Positions 24,661-36,756 of a stretch of DNA of 64,000 bases are shown here, piece by piece. Location: NCBI GenBank assembly GCA_023053685.1, contig JALIGW010000016.1:5650001-5714000 (forward strand), in the 5' to 3' direction. The stretch comes from Diadophis punctatus similis (lineage: Eukaryota; Chordata; Lepidosauria; Squamata; Dipsadidae). The notes beneath the pieces were generated by a model. The model saw nothing but the letters and a program-made list of their open reading frames with translations. It made no database searches and was not told where the DNA came from. The position numbers and the translations under genes were made by a program. Within the stretch, counting starts at the first letter, position 1; every line of letters begins with the position of its first letter.

Positions 24661-24964
24661 AATACTGCTGTTTCTCTTCATTTCTAGTGCAAATAAAAAG
24701 CTCTTATTTTCCACCAGGTAGGAAAAATGAATACATTCTTGAAATAGGAAGGTTTCCATTAGGAAGATTTAGGAATTTGTAAATCATAGTTACAAATAGC
24801 TCCTTGAATGTGAACGTATTTCTATACAGACATGCATATAACTGTTTCACATGTGATGCAGAACAAGCAATTTGAAGCATTTAACTCTTCCTCATTATCT
24901 TTGCAAAATCTGCAAAATCTGAAATGGCTTAGAGGGGCATATGGCTAGCAGGAGGAATGAAAAC

Positions 24965-25178
24965 AGTGGTGAAATCCATATTTTTTTACTACTGGTTCTA
25001 TGGGCGTGGCTTGGTGGGTGTGGCTTGGTGGGCATGACAGGGGAAGAATATTGCAAAATCTCCATTCCCACCCCACTGTGCGGCCAGCCAGAGGTGGTAT
25101 TTGCCGGTTCTCCGAACTACTCAAAATTTCCGCTACCGGTTCTCCAGAACCTGTCGGAACCTGCTGGATTTCACCCCG
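24965..25178 (+). mobile_element. hAT-like family K element
   Basis: It starts CAGTGGTGAAATCC and ends GGATTTCACCCCG, with near-identical flanks (ATGAAAAA and ATGAAAGA). The interior has GGGCGTGGCTTGGTGGG repeats and CCGGTTCTCC blocks. It is the same family as 28929-29205. The boundaries are good to one or two bases. Confidence 0.65.
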
Positions 25179-25194
25179 AATGAAAGATACTACA

Positions 25195-26176
25195 TACCAT
25201 ATTTTTCGGAGTATAAGACGCACCTTTTTACCCCCCAAAAGAGGGTGAAAACTTGGGTGTGTCTTATACACCGAATGCAGCCCCACCCACCCAGCCACCC
25301 CAATCCTTTGGCCTCTGTCTTCCAGCAATTTGCCTATTTGCAGCAAAGAGGGAAGAGCCTGTAATGCGGAGCAAGTCAGTAGCAGTTTCCCGATCTACAG
25401 CTGATTTGCCACGTGGGAAAATGAAAGTAAAACTGAAACTGCAAAGGCAAATAGCTGGGAGAGACAGGCAGATTTTTATTTTTTGCTGAACTGGATGGAA
25501 GGGGGTAAGTGAATAACTATAAATGTCTGTAGAATGTTCAAATTATTAGACTTACTTTTTAAAGACTGCTTTATTATTGTTCTAGGGGCAATTTTAAGAC
25601 TTGTGGACTTCAACTCCCAGAATTCCACAGCCAGCTTTGTTAGCTTTGCTAAGTTTGCTAAGTCCACAAGTCTTAAAGTTGCCAAGGTTGAGATCCCTGT
25701 AAATCTAGACAACTTAACAAAATATAGAAGCTTTTTAAAATAAATGCTTGCTCTGAAGAGGCCCAGTGCTATTGTATCTTCTTTTAAATAATAGAGAATA
25801 ATGTATACTTCCAGAAATTTTAATTAATTTTAACAGCTCTGTACAAGTATAGTCTGAAATGTAACAGTGTCCTGTTTAGTATTAGAGTTAAATCCTGACT
25901 TACCTTGGAGTAGATCTATTTAAATAATTGGGAGGAGTTCGTGTGACTACATTTAAGAAAACTTTCTGGCATAATGTACATTTCTCCAATTCTTTGCTAT
26001 TTCTATGGCACACATGCACAGAAATACACAGCAAACAGTGTATATCATCTGTGCTGTTTGCTGTTTGCTGTTTGGCAAATTGCTTGGAGGCAGAGGCCTT
26101 TTTTCCTTGTTTTCCTCCCCCAAAACTAAGGTGCGTCTTATACTTTGGTGCGTCCTATACTCCAAAAAATATGGGT
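25195..26176. mobile_element. longer copy of the ACCATATTTTTCGG-end transposon
   Basis: It shares the left end ACCATATTTTTCGGAGTATA and the right end (ACTAAGGTGCGTCTTATAC, then CCAAAAAATATGG) with 8917-9290, but has about 980 bp between them, including a nested foldback element at 25585-25700. No transposase frame is evident. Confidence 0.58.
25585..25700. mobile_element. foldback MITE (family F), nested in a larger element
   Basis: Arms TTTTAAGACTTGTGGACTTC and its inverse around a loop with repeated GTTAGCTTTGCTAAG. It is inserted within the 25195-26176 element, so it is younger than that element. Confidence 0.62.
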
Positions 26177-27354
26177 AGGTTTAAAACTACTGCTCATACC
26201 ATGACATCTTTCACTTGGATATATTCATTTGTTCATGAGAAAGTTCCCCATTATGTCAAGGTTAAATTGATGGCTATAAAGTACAACGTTATCTCTAAAA
26301 CTCCATGGTTACTTTGAGACTCAAAACGTACATCAAAGTCCTTTATTTTTGTGAGAATCAGATGTATGGTACAAAGTGTTGTTGCCTCATCCATACAGAT
26401 ATTTATACAGTACACGCAAACCTCAAGTGTTTCAAGAAAAAATATTTAGCTTTTTCAGAAACAGATTTAGTTTTGATTTAACATGTAGCGAAGATCTACC
26501 TATTCTGATTATATGAATGATTTTTGTAAGGTTTGAACGATGCATAGAAGGCTGTAGGTTGGTAAAATGTGACAGTTCTAGATAGGAAATAGTTTTCTTG
26601 TTTAGTGGTTGGTGTGTTGTACTGACTCAAGTATAAAACAGATTTTAAACTAAAACACATGCTTCGTCTATTTAACTCAAAAGGCATGGATTGTGTATTG
26701 TGCTTTGCTCTCTTTCCATCTGAAATATGACACTGTAGAACCTGAATATTCTTTTCATTTAACAGGAAACCTATTAGCTCTAATTGCTTTACAAACCCAG
26801 ATAATCCAGTTAAATTAAAATCTGAAGAAACGTGGCCACGACTGGCTTTTTTTTTCCCAATGCATGATTTAACTTCTGAGTTTTAAAAACATTAAGTTAG
26901 GAATCAGATGGTGACGGGGGAGATTTTTGAGTTGCAGGGTCTTTATTGGAAACAGGAAGTTTTTCTTTCTGTTTGGGCACAATGTTCCATTTATAATAAA
27001 TAAGAAATAAAGAAGCATCTCTTTAGACCAGGCTGCCTGGATAATGCCTCTTGGGGATGGGGAGAAAACACAATAATAGCATCAGAGACAGGCTGAATGA
27101 GGATATAAATAGCTTTCTTCCAGACTGAAAGGCTGAATCCATCATTGAGCTGCGTCCAGCTGCAGTGGGAAAGGTGGGCGGGTGGGCTAGAGCTGTTCCT
27201 AGGGAGGATAATGGTAACCTGGTACGCAGAGGTCTTGTTTCTCAGATTGCGTCATTCTGCCAGTCTTTTGTCTCTCAGCCTAATGACAGCACTGTGCCAA
27301 GTGGACGGCTATAAGCTCTCGGCAACCAGGAAGATAAAACTTCCTAATAAAACT

Positions 27355-28165
27355 ATTCAATTCAGAATAGAACTGGAAGGGACATTGGAGGTCTTCTAGT
27401 CCAATCCCCTGCCCAAGCAGGAGACCGTATACCCGTGATGGTGAACCTATGGCACGAGTGCCACAGGTGGCATGCGGAGCCATATCTGCTGGCACGCAAG
27501 CCGTTGCCCTAGCTCAGCTCCAGTGCGCATGTGCACACCGGCCAGCTGATTTTCGGCTGGCGCGGAGGCTCTGGGAGGGTGTTTTCGGCCTCCGGGGGGT
27601 GGGGAAGAGTGTTTTCGCCCTCCCCAGGCTCCAAGAAAACCTCTGGAGCCTAGGGAGGGTGAAAAACAGGCCTACCTGGCCCACCAGAAGTTGGGAAATG
27701 GGGGAGGGGGGTTGTGCGTCCATGCGTGGGGTGGTGCGCGGGGGCATTTAATTATGGGTGTGGGCATGTGCGCAATAGCGAGCGCACAAGCGCTTTTGGC
27801 ACCTGAGGAAAAAATGGTTCGCCATCACTGCCCTATACCATTTTAGACAAGTGGCTGTCCAACCTCTTCTTAAAAACCTCCAGTGATGAAGCACCCACAA
27901 CTTCTGAAGGCAAGCTGTTCCACTGGCTAATTGTCCTTACTGTTAGGAAGTTTCTCCTTAATTCCAGCTTGCTTCTCTCCTTGATTAGTTTCTAGCCATT
28001 GTTTCTTGTCTTGCCTTCTGGTGCTTTGGAGAATAAGTTGACCCCTCCTCTTTGTGGCAGCCTCTCAAATACTGGAATGCTGCTATCATGTCACCCCTAG
28101 TCCTTCTTTTCTCTAGACTGACTAGCCAAACCCAATTCCTGCAACCGTTCTTCGTACATTTTTGA
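27355..28165 (-). mobile_element. CR1 LINE 3' end, split by a hAT
   Basis: Antisense CR1: the tail side lies at 27355-27424 and the ORF end at 27839-28165, with family A hAT 27433-27830 between. Truncated on the 5' side. Confidence 0.8.
27433..27830 (+). mobile_element. hAT family A, nonautonomous, inserted in CR1
   Basis: The ends are CCGTGATGGTGAACC and GGTTCGCCATCACTG. The duplications CCGTATAC (27425-27432) and CCCTATAC (27831-27838) differ at one base. It splits an antisense CR1 at the same CR1 position as the 3613 element. Confidence 0.85.
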
Positions 28166-28545
28166 TTATAAGTTTCATTATTTCATTATTTGATTAAAAG
28201 TTTCATCGTTACTAGGATTATACATTTCATTCTTTTAAGGGGGCATGCTTTACTCTGATCAGTATGAAGGATGTTATGAACTGGGATACTTCAGTATCCA
28301 TAGAAAAGGAGATAGGAAGTTATTTTCACCTCTCTCCAATTAAAAAAAAAAGAAACCCTAAGACAACATCTTTTCACCCAATGCACGTACTTATCCATGA
28401 GCTTCATTTAATATTTTATGATATTTATAAAATATGAAACTGAATTGGATGGCCAGTACTGTAACCCGCAATGAATTTGGTTTTCTTTTAATTCAACATT
28501 AAAATAGCTGAAATAATTTGGCTTAATTTAACTTTGTAAATTACA

Positions 28546-28903
28546 GATAGGCCTTGACTTACAAGCATTCGTTTAGTGACCGTTTGAAATTACAAAAACA
28601 CTAAAATAAGTGTGAAATGCAGGCTTATGACTGCATTTCACACTTATGACCATAGGACCATCTCCATGGTCACGTGATCAAAATTCGGATGCTTGGCAAC
28701 TGGCTTGTATTTATGACGGTTTCAGTGTCCTGGGGTCATGTGATCACCTTTTGCAACCTTCTGACCAGCAAAATCAATAGGGAAGCCAGATTCACTTAAC
28801 TGCATGATTCCCTTAACAACTGCAGGGATTTGTTCAACAACTGTGGCAAAAAGAGCATAAAATGGAGTACAATTCACTTAACAACTGTCTTGCTTAGCAA
28901 CCT
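28546..28903 (+). mobile_element. Tigger-like MITE copy, right end worn
   Basis: It begins CAGATAGGCCTTGACTTAC and shares the GGTCACGTGATCA, TTGCAACCTTCTG and TCACTTAACAACTG segments with 6972-7360. It stops at CTTGCTTAGCAACC without the terminal repeat. Confidence 0.66.
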
Positions 28904-28928
28904 TCCATGTTCTATGTTCTGTCCTTCC

Positions 28929-29205
28929 CAGTGGTGAAATCCAAATTTTTTTACTACCAGTTCTGTGGGTGTGGCTTGGTGGGCGTGGTGTGGCTTGGTG
29001 GGCGTGACTTGGTGGGTTTGGCAGGGGAAGGATACTGCAAAATCTCCATTCCCTCTCCACTCCTGGGGAAAGGATATTGCAAAATCTCCATTCCCACCCC
29101 ACTCTGGGGCCAGGCAGAGGTGGTATTTACCAGTTCTCCGAACTACTCAAAATTTCCACCACCGGTTCTCCAGAACCTGTCAGAACCTGCTGAATTTCAC
29201 CCCTG
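28929..29205 (+). mobile_element. hAT-like family K element
   Basis: It starts CAGTGGTGAAATCC and ends TGAATTTCACCCCTG, with tandem GGCGTGGCTTGGTGGG units near the left end. A clean 8-bp duplication is not visible, so either the flanks have diverged or an end is misplaced. It abuts the Tigger-like copy on its left. Confidence 0.6.
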
Positions 29206-29812
29206 GTTCCTGAGTGGAATATCTTTTCACAGTCATAATGAGAGTGGGAAAATGTCATATTAGGAAGAAAGGTGCACACACAGAACAATTTCTATTTCAT
29301 TTGCTTTGTCCTTTTAGCTGCATTATCTCCAAAGATCCCTTCACTTCTCTTCCTTTCTCTTAATTCATTTAATTGCTAAACAACAGATTGTCTTTTCTTC
29401 TGCTGGCACCAAAATTACTTCCCTTTTCCTTATGTATCCCATCTTTGCACTACAGTATTTTTGTTACTGTGATTTTTCTACCTGTTCACCTGATTTCTGC
29501 CACTTGCACTTCACCCTGTAAAAAATATCTCCATTATGTCCTATCATTCCAACTTCTGGGCTCATACTATGGAAACCACATCAAGATGTAGTTTTCCATT
29601 GCAGAGGACGATGTAACTTTCCCACAAGTAACTCTTACTAGCGAGGAAGACATAAATCTATTTTGTGGCAGGCGAAATCCGGAAGAATTTGAGGCTGTTT
29701 TTATTCTGTCTTTCTTAGAAACACATCTATGTATGAAGGAGAATAATTGAGCCCAAATCTGTTTCAGTTATATCCACTCATAACAATTACTTCATTTGAG
29801 AATCAGTACAGT

Positions 29813-29923
29813 CACGGGTGTCAAACTTGCGGCGTCACGTTGGTGTCATGTGACATATCGCGATGTTTTTTCCCCTTCACGGAGCTGGATTGGGCGTGGC
29901 CTGCGTGTGACGCATCCGGCCTG
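29813..29923 (+). mobile_element. miniature hAT family E
   Basis: It starts CACGGGTGTCAAACTTG. Flanks AGTACAGT (29805-29812) and CGTACAGT (29924-29931) match at 7 of 8. At 111 bp it shares the CGCGATGTTTTT and GGGCGTGGCCTG segments with 49310-49428. Confidence 0.65.
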
Positions 29924-30044
29924 CGTACAGTTATGTATGCTGGGGTGTTTTTTTTTTCCTTCCATTCAGTCAGGTGCAAGTGTGAGAGACTGCCTAAACA
30001 GGTCCTTGCAGTTTTCTTGGCAAAGTATTTTTAGAAGTGGCTTG

Positions 30045-30185
30045 CCATTGTGTCCTTCCTAAGGCTCAGAGAAAATGACTAGCTCCAAGTCACCAGCTGG
30101 CTTTGTGCCTAAGGAAGGACTAGAACTCATGGTCTTCCAGTTTCTAGCCTGATACCTTATCCACTACAGCAAACTGGCTTTCTAT
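30045..30185 (-). mobile_element. MIR/CORE-type SINE, antisense
   Basis: CCAAGTCACCAGCTGGC, GGACTAGAACTCATGG and TAGCCTGATACCTTATCC match the 49 kb MIR-like SINE. Confidence 0.55.
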
Positions 30186-30212
30186 GCTATGCTACATTAT
30201 GCCGTATTATGA

Positions 30213-30470
30213 TATTATTTATTTATTTATTTATTAGTGACATTTATATACCGCCTCACAGTGCAAGCACTATCTAAGCGGTTTACACCAGTAAGCAATG
30301 TATATTTATATTGCCCCCAACAATCTGGGTCCTCATTTTACCTACCTCGGAAGGATGGAAAGCTGAGTCAACCTTGAGCCGGTGAGATTTGAACCGCTGA
30401 CCTGCGGATCACAGTCAGCTAAAGTGGCCTGCAGTACCCCACTCTAACCGCTGCGCCACCTCGGCTCTAA
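30213..30470 (-). mobile_element. Sauria-type SINE, second subfamily
   Basis: Antisense copy with a TTTATTTATTTATT tail and TTACACCAGTAAGCAATG in place of the GCTATTGC-tailed form. Head near CGCTGCGCCACCTCGGCTC. Confidence 0.8.
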
Positions 30471-31667
30471 ATATAAATATAGATATAAACTTCGACCTGC
30501 TTTCTATTTCACAGACTCCCTGATATCCAAACAGGAAACTAATTCTGAACTGAAAGAAAGTTTAATGAAACTGCCCAAAGAAAAAATAAAGGTGGAGACA
30601 ATAAAGCAAATGCAAAAGATCATACAAGAGCTGATTAATGTTTATTTTAGCGAAGTCTAGCAAAGCCAAGTACAGTATATTTCTTCTGTGCTACGAACAG
30701 TACAATGTCAGTCTGGCCTGAGAGAGTGTCCTTGAGTTATGTATAATAACAATGGCTAGCATTAAAATCCACATATGCCATAAACAATGATTCATAACCA
30801 TATTGGATTAACACATAAAACCAATCCAAAGAAACCATATCATCATAGACACACATTCCTGATGATTATAGCTGAAATGATGAAAACTGTGTTGTGATGT
30901 CACAGCACAAGCTCTTGGTTTATGTATCTCCATCATGAGATCATAGGCAAATATATAAAGATAGAGCTTGCATGGAAAGAAATGTTTTGTAACTTACCCC
31001 CCATCCAGCAGACACCTATTCATATTCATATTATATTCATATTACCGGTATATAAGCATGATGGATAAATCCAGCCACAGTATAGCATTTTGATAAGTTA
31101 GTGGATCATAGCAACCATTTGTAACATGGGAGTAATAACACATTGCAAAATGTGTCATGCAAAAATAAATACAAATTAAAAATGCTATAGACATGATAAA
31201 TGTGTTGGGAAACTCATAAAAGCCACAATATCCATTAAACATACTTTTTTTTTGAAAAGAACAAAAAAGGCCCATGTTTTGGTTCAACTAGCTTCATGTA
31301 ACATTTGAATAATTATCTTGTACACATGGTAAAGGTGTGTCGTCCTTCCTAATATACACATTCTTTTAAACCCTTCTTTTTGGTTACTTTGCGATAAATA
31401 TTTAGTCATCACTGTCTATTGATAATAGCTTTTTTTCCTTCAGCAATCTAGAATTTGTTCTCTAAAACCTTTACGTTCATTATTACCTAATCTTTACTTG
31501 ACTTTCCCACTGTTTATTGTTAGCAGACTGAATTGGGTATTTTATCATTCAACAGGAAGGAAAATTAAACCTAATTTGTAAAATAATTGAGATGTGCTGT
31601 TTTGTAGAACTAGTTATATGAAATTCTTGTTAAACTGCTTGTGCTTCCTTTATTTTTCTGTTCCAGT

Positions 31668-31798
31668 GTTTCTCAATACTGGCGGCTTTTAAGATATGTG
31701 GACTTCAACTCCCAAGATTCCCTACTAGGCAGTGCTTATTAGGGAATCTTGGGAGTTGAAGTCCACATATCTTAAAGTTGTTCCAATTGAAAAACACT
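31668..31798. mobile_element. foldback MITE (family F-like)
   Basis: Inverted arms AAGATATGTGGACTTCAAC and GTTGAAGTCCACATATCTT around a short loop, with ends CAGTGTTTCTCAA and TTGAAAAACACT. A related but distinct subfamily. Confidence 0.65.
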
Positions 31799-31904
31799 AT
31801 GTTCAAAGTTGATGTTTATATGATGCTAAGCCTTAACTTCATTGGATTGGTTTCCTATATTTTTGGGAAGCCTGTCATTATAATTAGGAAATCATGGCTT
31901 AGGC

Positions 31905-32090
31905 TGTGTGACTTTTATTTTTATTTATTTATTTATTTATTTTTGTCAAGTACGTGTTGGTAATATACGGTACATAGATATAACATTGTTTATATACATA
32001 AGATGGGTACTGATAATAGGGAATATTAGGACAGGGACGGTAGGCACGCTGGTGCACTTATGCACGCCGACTTCTAAGAACCTAACCCAA
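31905..32090 (-). mobile_element. LINE 3' end with (AAAT)n tail
   Basis: It shares GACAGGGACGGTAGGCACG and the TTTTTGTCAA junction with the 12.7-13.3 kb element. The tail is TTTATTTATTTATTT at 31919-31942. Strongly truncated. Confidence 0.55.
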
Positions 32091-32533
32091 TTGTGGCAAA
32101 CTAGCCATGGAATTGGAAGTTTATTCTTGGGATATATATTTCAGACTGAAATCTGTATTTAGTTCCTGTGATTCTGGAAGATTGATGGTCTGAACCGTTA
32201 ATAACTCACAGCAACTTTTCCTCCATCTGATGAACTGCTAGATGGGGATTATTGGAAACTACTGCAACCCAAGAGAACTGGAGGGCACCAGAATGAGGAA
32301 AGCTGTGTGACACTAGTGACTTGCAAAAATGCATCACTGCCCTGCCTTAACCAACATACTGCGTTTTAAAGTAAAGTTTCGCCGATGGCCCCCCCGTTAA
32401 AAAACAGCGGCTCCTTTCCATCGGCCGGCCTCCTGGCTGTTAACCGGTTCTTCGGATAACTTCGCCAGCAAGCCTCCCTTTGTCTGCGGCGGGGTCGCAA
32501 GGAGGGCGAGAAGGGGGGGGGGGGAATCGACGC

Positions 32534-32667
32534 TTTTCGCAGGGATCCCCAAACTTGGCAACTTTAAGACTTGTGGACTTCAACTCCCAGAATTCTCCAG
32601 CCTGGAGAATTCTGGGAGTTGAAGTCCACAAGTCTTAAAAGTTGCCAAGTTTGAAGACCTCTGCGTT
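32534..32667. mobile_element. foldback MITE (family F)
   Basis: Same hairpin as at 36622 with arms built on ACTTTAAGACTTGTGGACTT and its inverse. Flanks (around CGCTTTTCG and CGTTTTGAG) are only partly alike. It sits inside the CpG-rich promoter block. Confidence 0.7.
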
Positions 32668-33099
32668 TTGAGCGTTGGCTCGCTCCCTGCTAAGTGAGAA
32701 GCGAGATGATCTTACCCGGGCTCTCTCTCCCTACCTCCCCCCGGCCGATTCCAAAAGTCCCGGTCAACTTTGGTTGCCTTTTGCAACTAAAGAGAGCCAG
32801 GCTGAAAAAGCCACAACGGGGAGCGTCACAGCCTGCACCGCTTCTGTCCTCTAGCCGGGACGGCGAAGGAAAGCCAAAAGGGAGAAACTTCACAATTGCA
32901 GCCCGATAGTAATACTAACCAAGTCCCTGTCCTCATGAGCAACTCGGTCTCCCCCAACCCCCCACCCCGCAAGCGCTCTGCACGCCTTCCACCCTCCTCT
33001 GCGCTCCAGTGTGCCTGAAGGGCTTCTCCACCCTCTGTTCCGGTTGCTGCCATAGTGATGCGTGGAAGCAGATTAGCCTCCGCTACCCAGGGGAGGGGA

Positions 33100-33279
33100 A
33101 AAGACGCCGCCGCAGCAGCAGCCAAGAGAGGGAGGCAAGAGAATGCTGCTGCTGCTGCTCTTCTTCCTCCCGCGTCCGTGTAGAAGCATTTAGGGGATCC
33201 CCTCCGGGCGATTGCTTCTTCCCAGCCCGATGCAGATTTGCTGCTCAGCGCGTGCAGACGTTCGGCTCCCTTTTCCCAG
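33100..33279 (+). other. SPATA13: candidate 5' UTR exon end of SPATA13
   Basis: A donor TTCCCAG|GTAACT at 33280 can join to the acceptor at 40312. Reading the joined sequence backwards in the coding frame of the next exon meets a TAG near 33180 and no in-frame ATG. A transcript using this donor would therefore be untranslated here and start in the 40313 exon, best at 40427. A second strong donor (AAGG|GTAAGG at 33581) is an alternative end; read through it, the long 33009-33584 frame would run into a stop shortly after the join. The 5' boundary is not determined. Confidence 0.4.
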
Positions 33280-33407
33280 GTAACTGGTGCCACCATTGGT
33301 GGGAGGGAGGGAGGAGCGCTCGTGGTTCGACTGCCCTGCTTGCTTTGTCCCTTGAGCGCAGCGAGGTGGTTGCTGGTTCACTTTTGCGCTTTGTTTTGCA
33401 CTTAAGC

Positions 33408-33437
33408 GTTTCTTCCTTCCTTCCTTCCTTCCTTCCT
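33408..33437. repeat. (CTTC)n microsatellite in the CpG-rich block
   Basis: About seven CTTC units between the two candidate donor sites of the SPATA13 first exon. Confidence 0.85.
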
Positions 33438-34959
33438 CCTCCTTTTTTTAAAAATTTATTTCCTGGGATTCCTGAAAAGAGAGCCTGGGTGGGAGCCCAG
33501 CAGGTGCCGGGTTCACGAGTTGTAGAAAAGTTCAAAGCAAAAAATAGAAAGAAAGTTGGAAAGAGTAAAAAGAGAGAAGGGTAAGGAGGGAGACGTCATC
33601 CTTGGCTGCCCAGTGAGAAAGTGATGCGTTGAAGTAACAATTTTGAGTGGCCATTGTTCCCTGCAACGTTACTTTTTCACACTGTGGTCGCGCCTTTTGC
33701 TTCTAGTAGTAATAGATTGCTATTTTAGAAGTCTATGTGTAAGGGGCGACTGCCTTCCATTATAATGTTTTGTCCTGCTGTTATTTTCTTCAACCCGGTG
33801 CCCTAGATGTTTTGAACTACATAGCCCTAGTCATCCCCAGACAACAGATACCACGTGATTGAGGTAATCCAGTATACTTGGAAGATACACAAACGGGGGG
33901 AAATGTATTTCGACACTGTCCAACAACTAACCTTGCCTTTAATGGTTTTTGGTCTTGCATGTGTCCTCTGAGAAGTTCAGAAATAAACATCTCACTCGGA
34001 TTTATTTCATAAATTTCATAAAGATTAGGATTGCGACTCTTAAAACAGTTGTCATGTTTTCTCCCCTCCCTTTCTAAATTTTAAAACTAACTTTAAACAT
34101 TTTAAAAGTATAATAGGAGAAATGCTGATGAAGGAGTATTTGAATCTGAAACTCCTAAAAATTATCTGAAAAACAGTTCCCGCAGCATTTAAAGCAGCCC
34201 CTTGTAAATGTTTAGATTTAAGCGTGTCTTGGTGGGTGTAAGAAATGTCTATTGCAGAGGCAGCAGCGGGGAAACAGAACTAAAGGAAGATGTTGAATAC
34301 CTCTTGGAAACATACTAAGCTCTTGTCTGCTGCTGTGTAATGTCAATTTTAAAAGGAAGAAAACAAAGAATATAACCATACTAGTTTAGGATGAAGTTAA
34401 TTGAGACAAAACATTTCCAAGAGTGTTTATGGAGTATATATAAAAGATTGCTTATGCAACATGTTTTTGTATTTAACTAAAAATTAAAACAAGATTGAGG
34501 CACTTAATGGTTGCTTGAATTAGCAAATATTCCACATGGCATGTTAAGAATATATTGCTTATTTATGTGGATAGCTGCTAGATGTTTCTCCCCCCTCCCC
34601 TTCCTCTTTAATATTGATTTGAATTCTAGATTCCAGTCTATTGGTTCCATTTGTTATTTTGACGGTAGAATTTATAGCTTTCACAAATCTCAAGGATGTC
34701 CTAAAAGTGAAGGCTTAAAGGTGAATATAGTAGTTTCTGGTCCTGCAAATATCTCCCCACTTTAATGGGTTGCTAAGAGAGCTTTTTTTTTTCTAAATTA
34801 ACTGAGGAAGTGTTTACAAGAATGGCTTCCACTGAGTATTAGCAGATACTCTAGGTAGGACTAGGTGATTTGTATTGGAAGGACCTTGATAAAGAGTTGC
34901 ATGAGTTGTGTTTTGGTTTGTTCTTTGTCAGGGAATTCTAAAGAGCAGGTAAAGAGGCG

Positions 34960-35420
34960 GGATTGAAGCAGGAGACTGATACAAATGCAAGCAGGAAATA
35001 TCATTTTGAATGAGTTCAAATCTTTAGGAGCAAATGAATTGCATCCTAGGTTAATGGATGAACTGGCAGACGAGTTGGCCAAATTCCAAAAGAATATTAT
35101 CTTTAAGAAATCCTAGAGAACCTGTGAATATCAGATGACTGGAGAAGAACAAATGTTATCCCTCTCTTCAAAAGGGGTAAACAAAGATTCAGGAAACTAT
35201 AGATTAGTGAATCTGACCTGGATTCCTGGAAAGATTCTAAAACAGATCATGAAAAAAAATTGATTTGCAATCTCTTTTAAAATAATGTGATAATTATCAA
35301 AACATTAGCATGTTGTCGAGAACTAATCTTGGAGGACTAACTTTGTGACATTTTTTATCTGTTAAAATTCTTTAATGAAGTGTGGGAATGCTATAGACTT
35401 AATGTATCTTGCGTTTAGCA
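34960..35420 (+). mobile_element. degraded CR1-like reverse transcriptase fragment
   Basis: With frame repairs by eye the + strand resembles the CR1-type reverse-transcriptase start: a stretch like TNVIPLFKKG, then GNYR, then a PGKIL motif. Many frameshifts make it an old dead copy. The 37.8-38.95 kb fragment may be its downstream part. Confidence 0.6.
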
Positions 35421-36004
35421 AACATAACCATAACGTGTTTTTTCCAAATAATTTAAATTAGAGATTACAGTTAAAAAGAATAAAAACTATACAAACTACA
35501 AAAACATAAAAGTGAAAGGAAAAATATAACGTGAAAAAGAAAATAGAAGAAACCTCCTCTCTAGTCCCAGCAATTACACACAATTTAAGAAAATCTATTG
35601 CCATCTCTTAAGTTAAAATATATATTCTGTTTACCCCATATCTCATCTTAGTTAAAATCAACATCCATCGTTGTCATCAATTCCTTATCAGCAAATGTCC
35701 AGTAGGAGCTGTAGGTATAACTATCTTAATCTCTTGATCGACTAAGCCAACCTTGTATTCCTTTCTTAAACTTTTTAAAAAACTCAATTCTTGACCTCTT
35801 CAACTAGAATCTTCCATCTTGATTTCTTGTCATCTTTTTTAATCCTTCGTCACTTTTTGTCACTTCTCAAAAAAACCCTTCAAAACTTTTAACAGATCTA
35901 TTTTGTATGTTCAGCCAAAAAAAAGGGGGCGAAATCCATTTCTCTTTTCTGGTTCGATAGTTGTATATCTTCTTTAGGCATTAGGCATCAAGGGGCTAAG
36001 CGTA

Positions 36005-36375
36005 TTTGGACGGTACAGTGAGTCCAGAATGGAGCAGTGCCAACAATTTTGAAGGCTTCTCGAGTGGCACATGTAACACCACTGTTCCATGAGCTATCCT
36101 GGCCGCTGATCTGCTTCCGGGTGTCATTCAGACTGTTGATCATTAGCTTTAAATACCTTGAAAGAGAAGCTGTTGGCTGGAGCTGGCTAGTGTCGTTACA
36201 GAGACTACCACCCCAAACCTGTACTCTTTTTTTTAGTTTGTTTTAATGTTTTGCAATTTTAATGTGTTTTTATATTTAGAATTGTTTTTAATCCATGTCT
36301 TATTATGTTGTAAGCCACTTGGAGTCTCCTCAGGTTGTCAGAGGAGCAACATATGAATTTGATAAATAAATCGGA
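36005..36375 (+). mobile_element. degraded L2-like 3' end
   Basis: Worn L2 ORF text (GGAGCAGTGCCAACAATTTT, GAGCTATCCTGGCCGCTG) followed by GTAAGCCACTTGGAGTC and AATAAAT. It is older than the 39.5 kb copy. Confidence 0.6.
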
Positions 36376-36621
36376 GCATCATTCTGTTTCATTTGAAAGT
36401 TCATTATATCCTTTTCTTTATCTCATTACTTGCCACATTCATATCCACATTCAGATTAACATCAAACTTATCTAGAGTCTTTTGTTCTTCTTTCATTGCA
36501 TCCTTAACAGTCCATGTGTTCATCATTTCCAATAATGTCGATATTTTTTCAATTGTTCAATTGTTCATCAAAAAATCTCAGAATATTTCTCTTGTCTCCA
36601 TTCTTTTGTTATCCTCTAAGC

Positions 36622-36756
36622 CAGAGGTCCCCAAACTTGGCAACTTTAAGACTTGTGGACTTCAAGTCCCAGAATTCTCCAGCCAGCTATGCTGGCTGGA
36701 GAATTCTGGGAGTTGAAGTCCACAAGTCTTAAAGTTGCCAAGGTTGAAGACCTCTG
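36622..36756. mobile_element. foldback hAT MITE (family F)
   Basis: The element is an almost perfect hairpin: CAGAGGTCCCCAAACTTGG at one end pairs with its inverse ending CCTCTG, with GGACTTCAAGTCCC/GGGAGTTGAAGTCC arms. Perfect duplications CTCTAAGC (36614-36621, 36757-36764) place it with hAT. Confidence 0.83.

Larger units (their letters stand above)
32380..33600 (+). promoter_or_regulatory. SPATA13: CpG-rich promoter region, probably of SPATA13
   Basis: This is the only long GC- and CpG-rich block in the window that is not itself a transposon, although it has a foldback element inside it at about 32.53-32.67 kb. CpGs are frequent and not decayed to TG/CA, unlike the flanks. It lies 7 kb upstream of the first SPATA13 coding exon on the same strand and holds good donor sites in the + direction (33280 and 33581). 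GCA/TGC trinucleotide runs (about 33109-33165) and a CTTC run (33410-33436) sit inside. This fits a CpG-island promoter with an untranslated first exon. The gene link is inferred from position and splice phase. Confidence 0.6.

Noticed and set aside
25928..26317. 129-codon frame as a gene
   Set aside because: Part of it is the right half of the ACCATATTTTTCGG-end transposon, and the rest has no splice or homology support.
33009..33584. 191-codon frame in the CpG-rich block as a protein
   Set aside because: It is biased by GCA/TGC and CTTC repeats, its frame does not match the phase-0 start of the next SPATA13 exon at either donor, and joining runs into a stop. It is better read as an untranslated exon.
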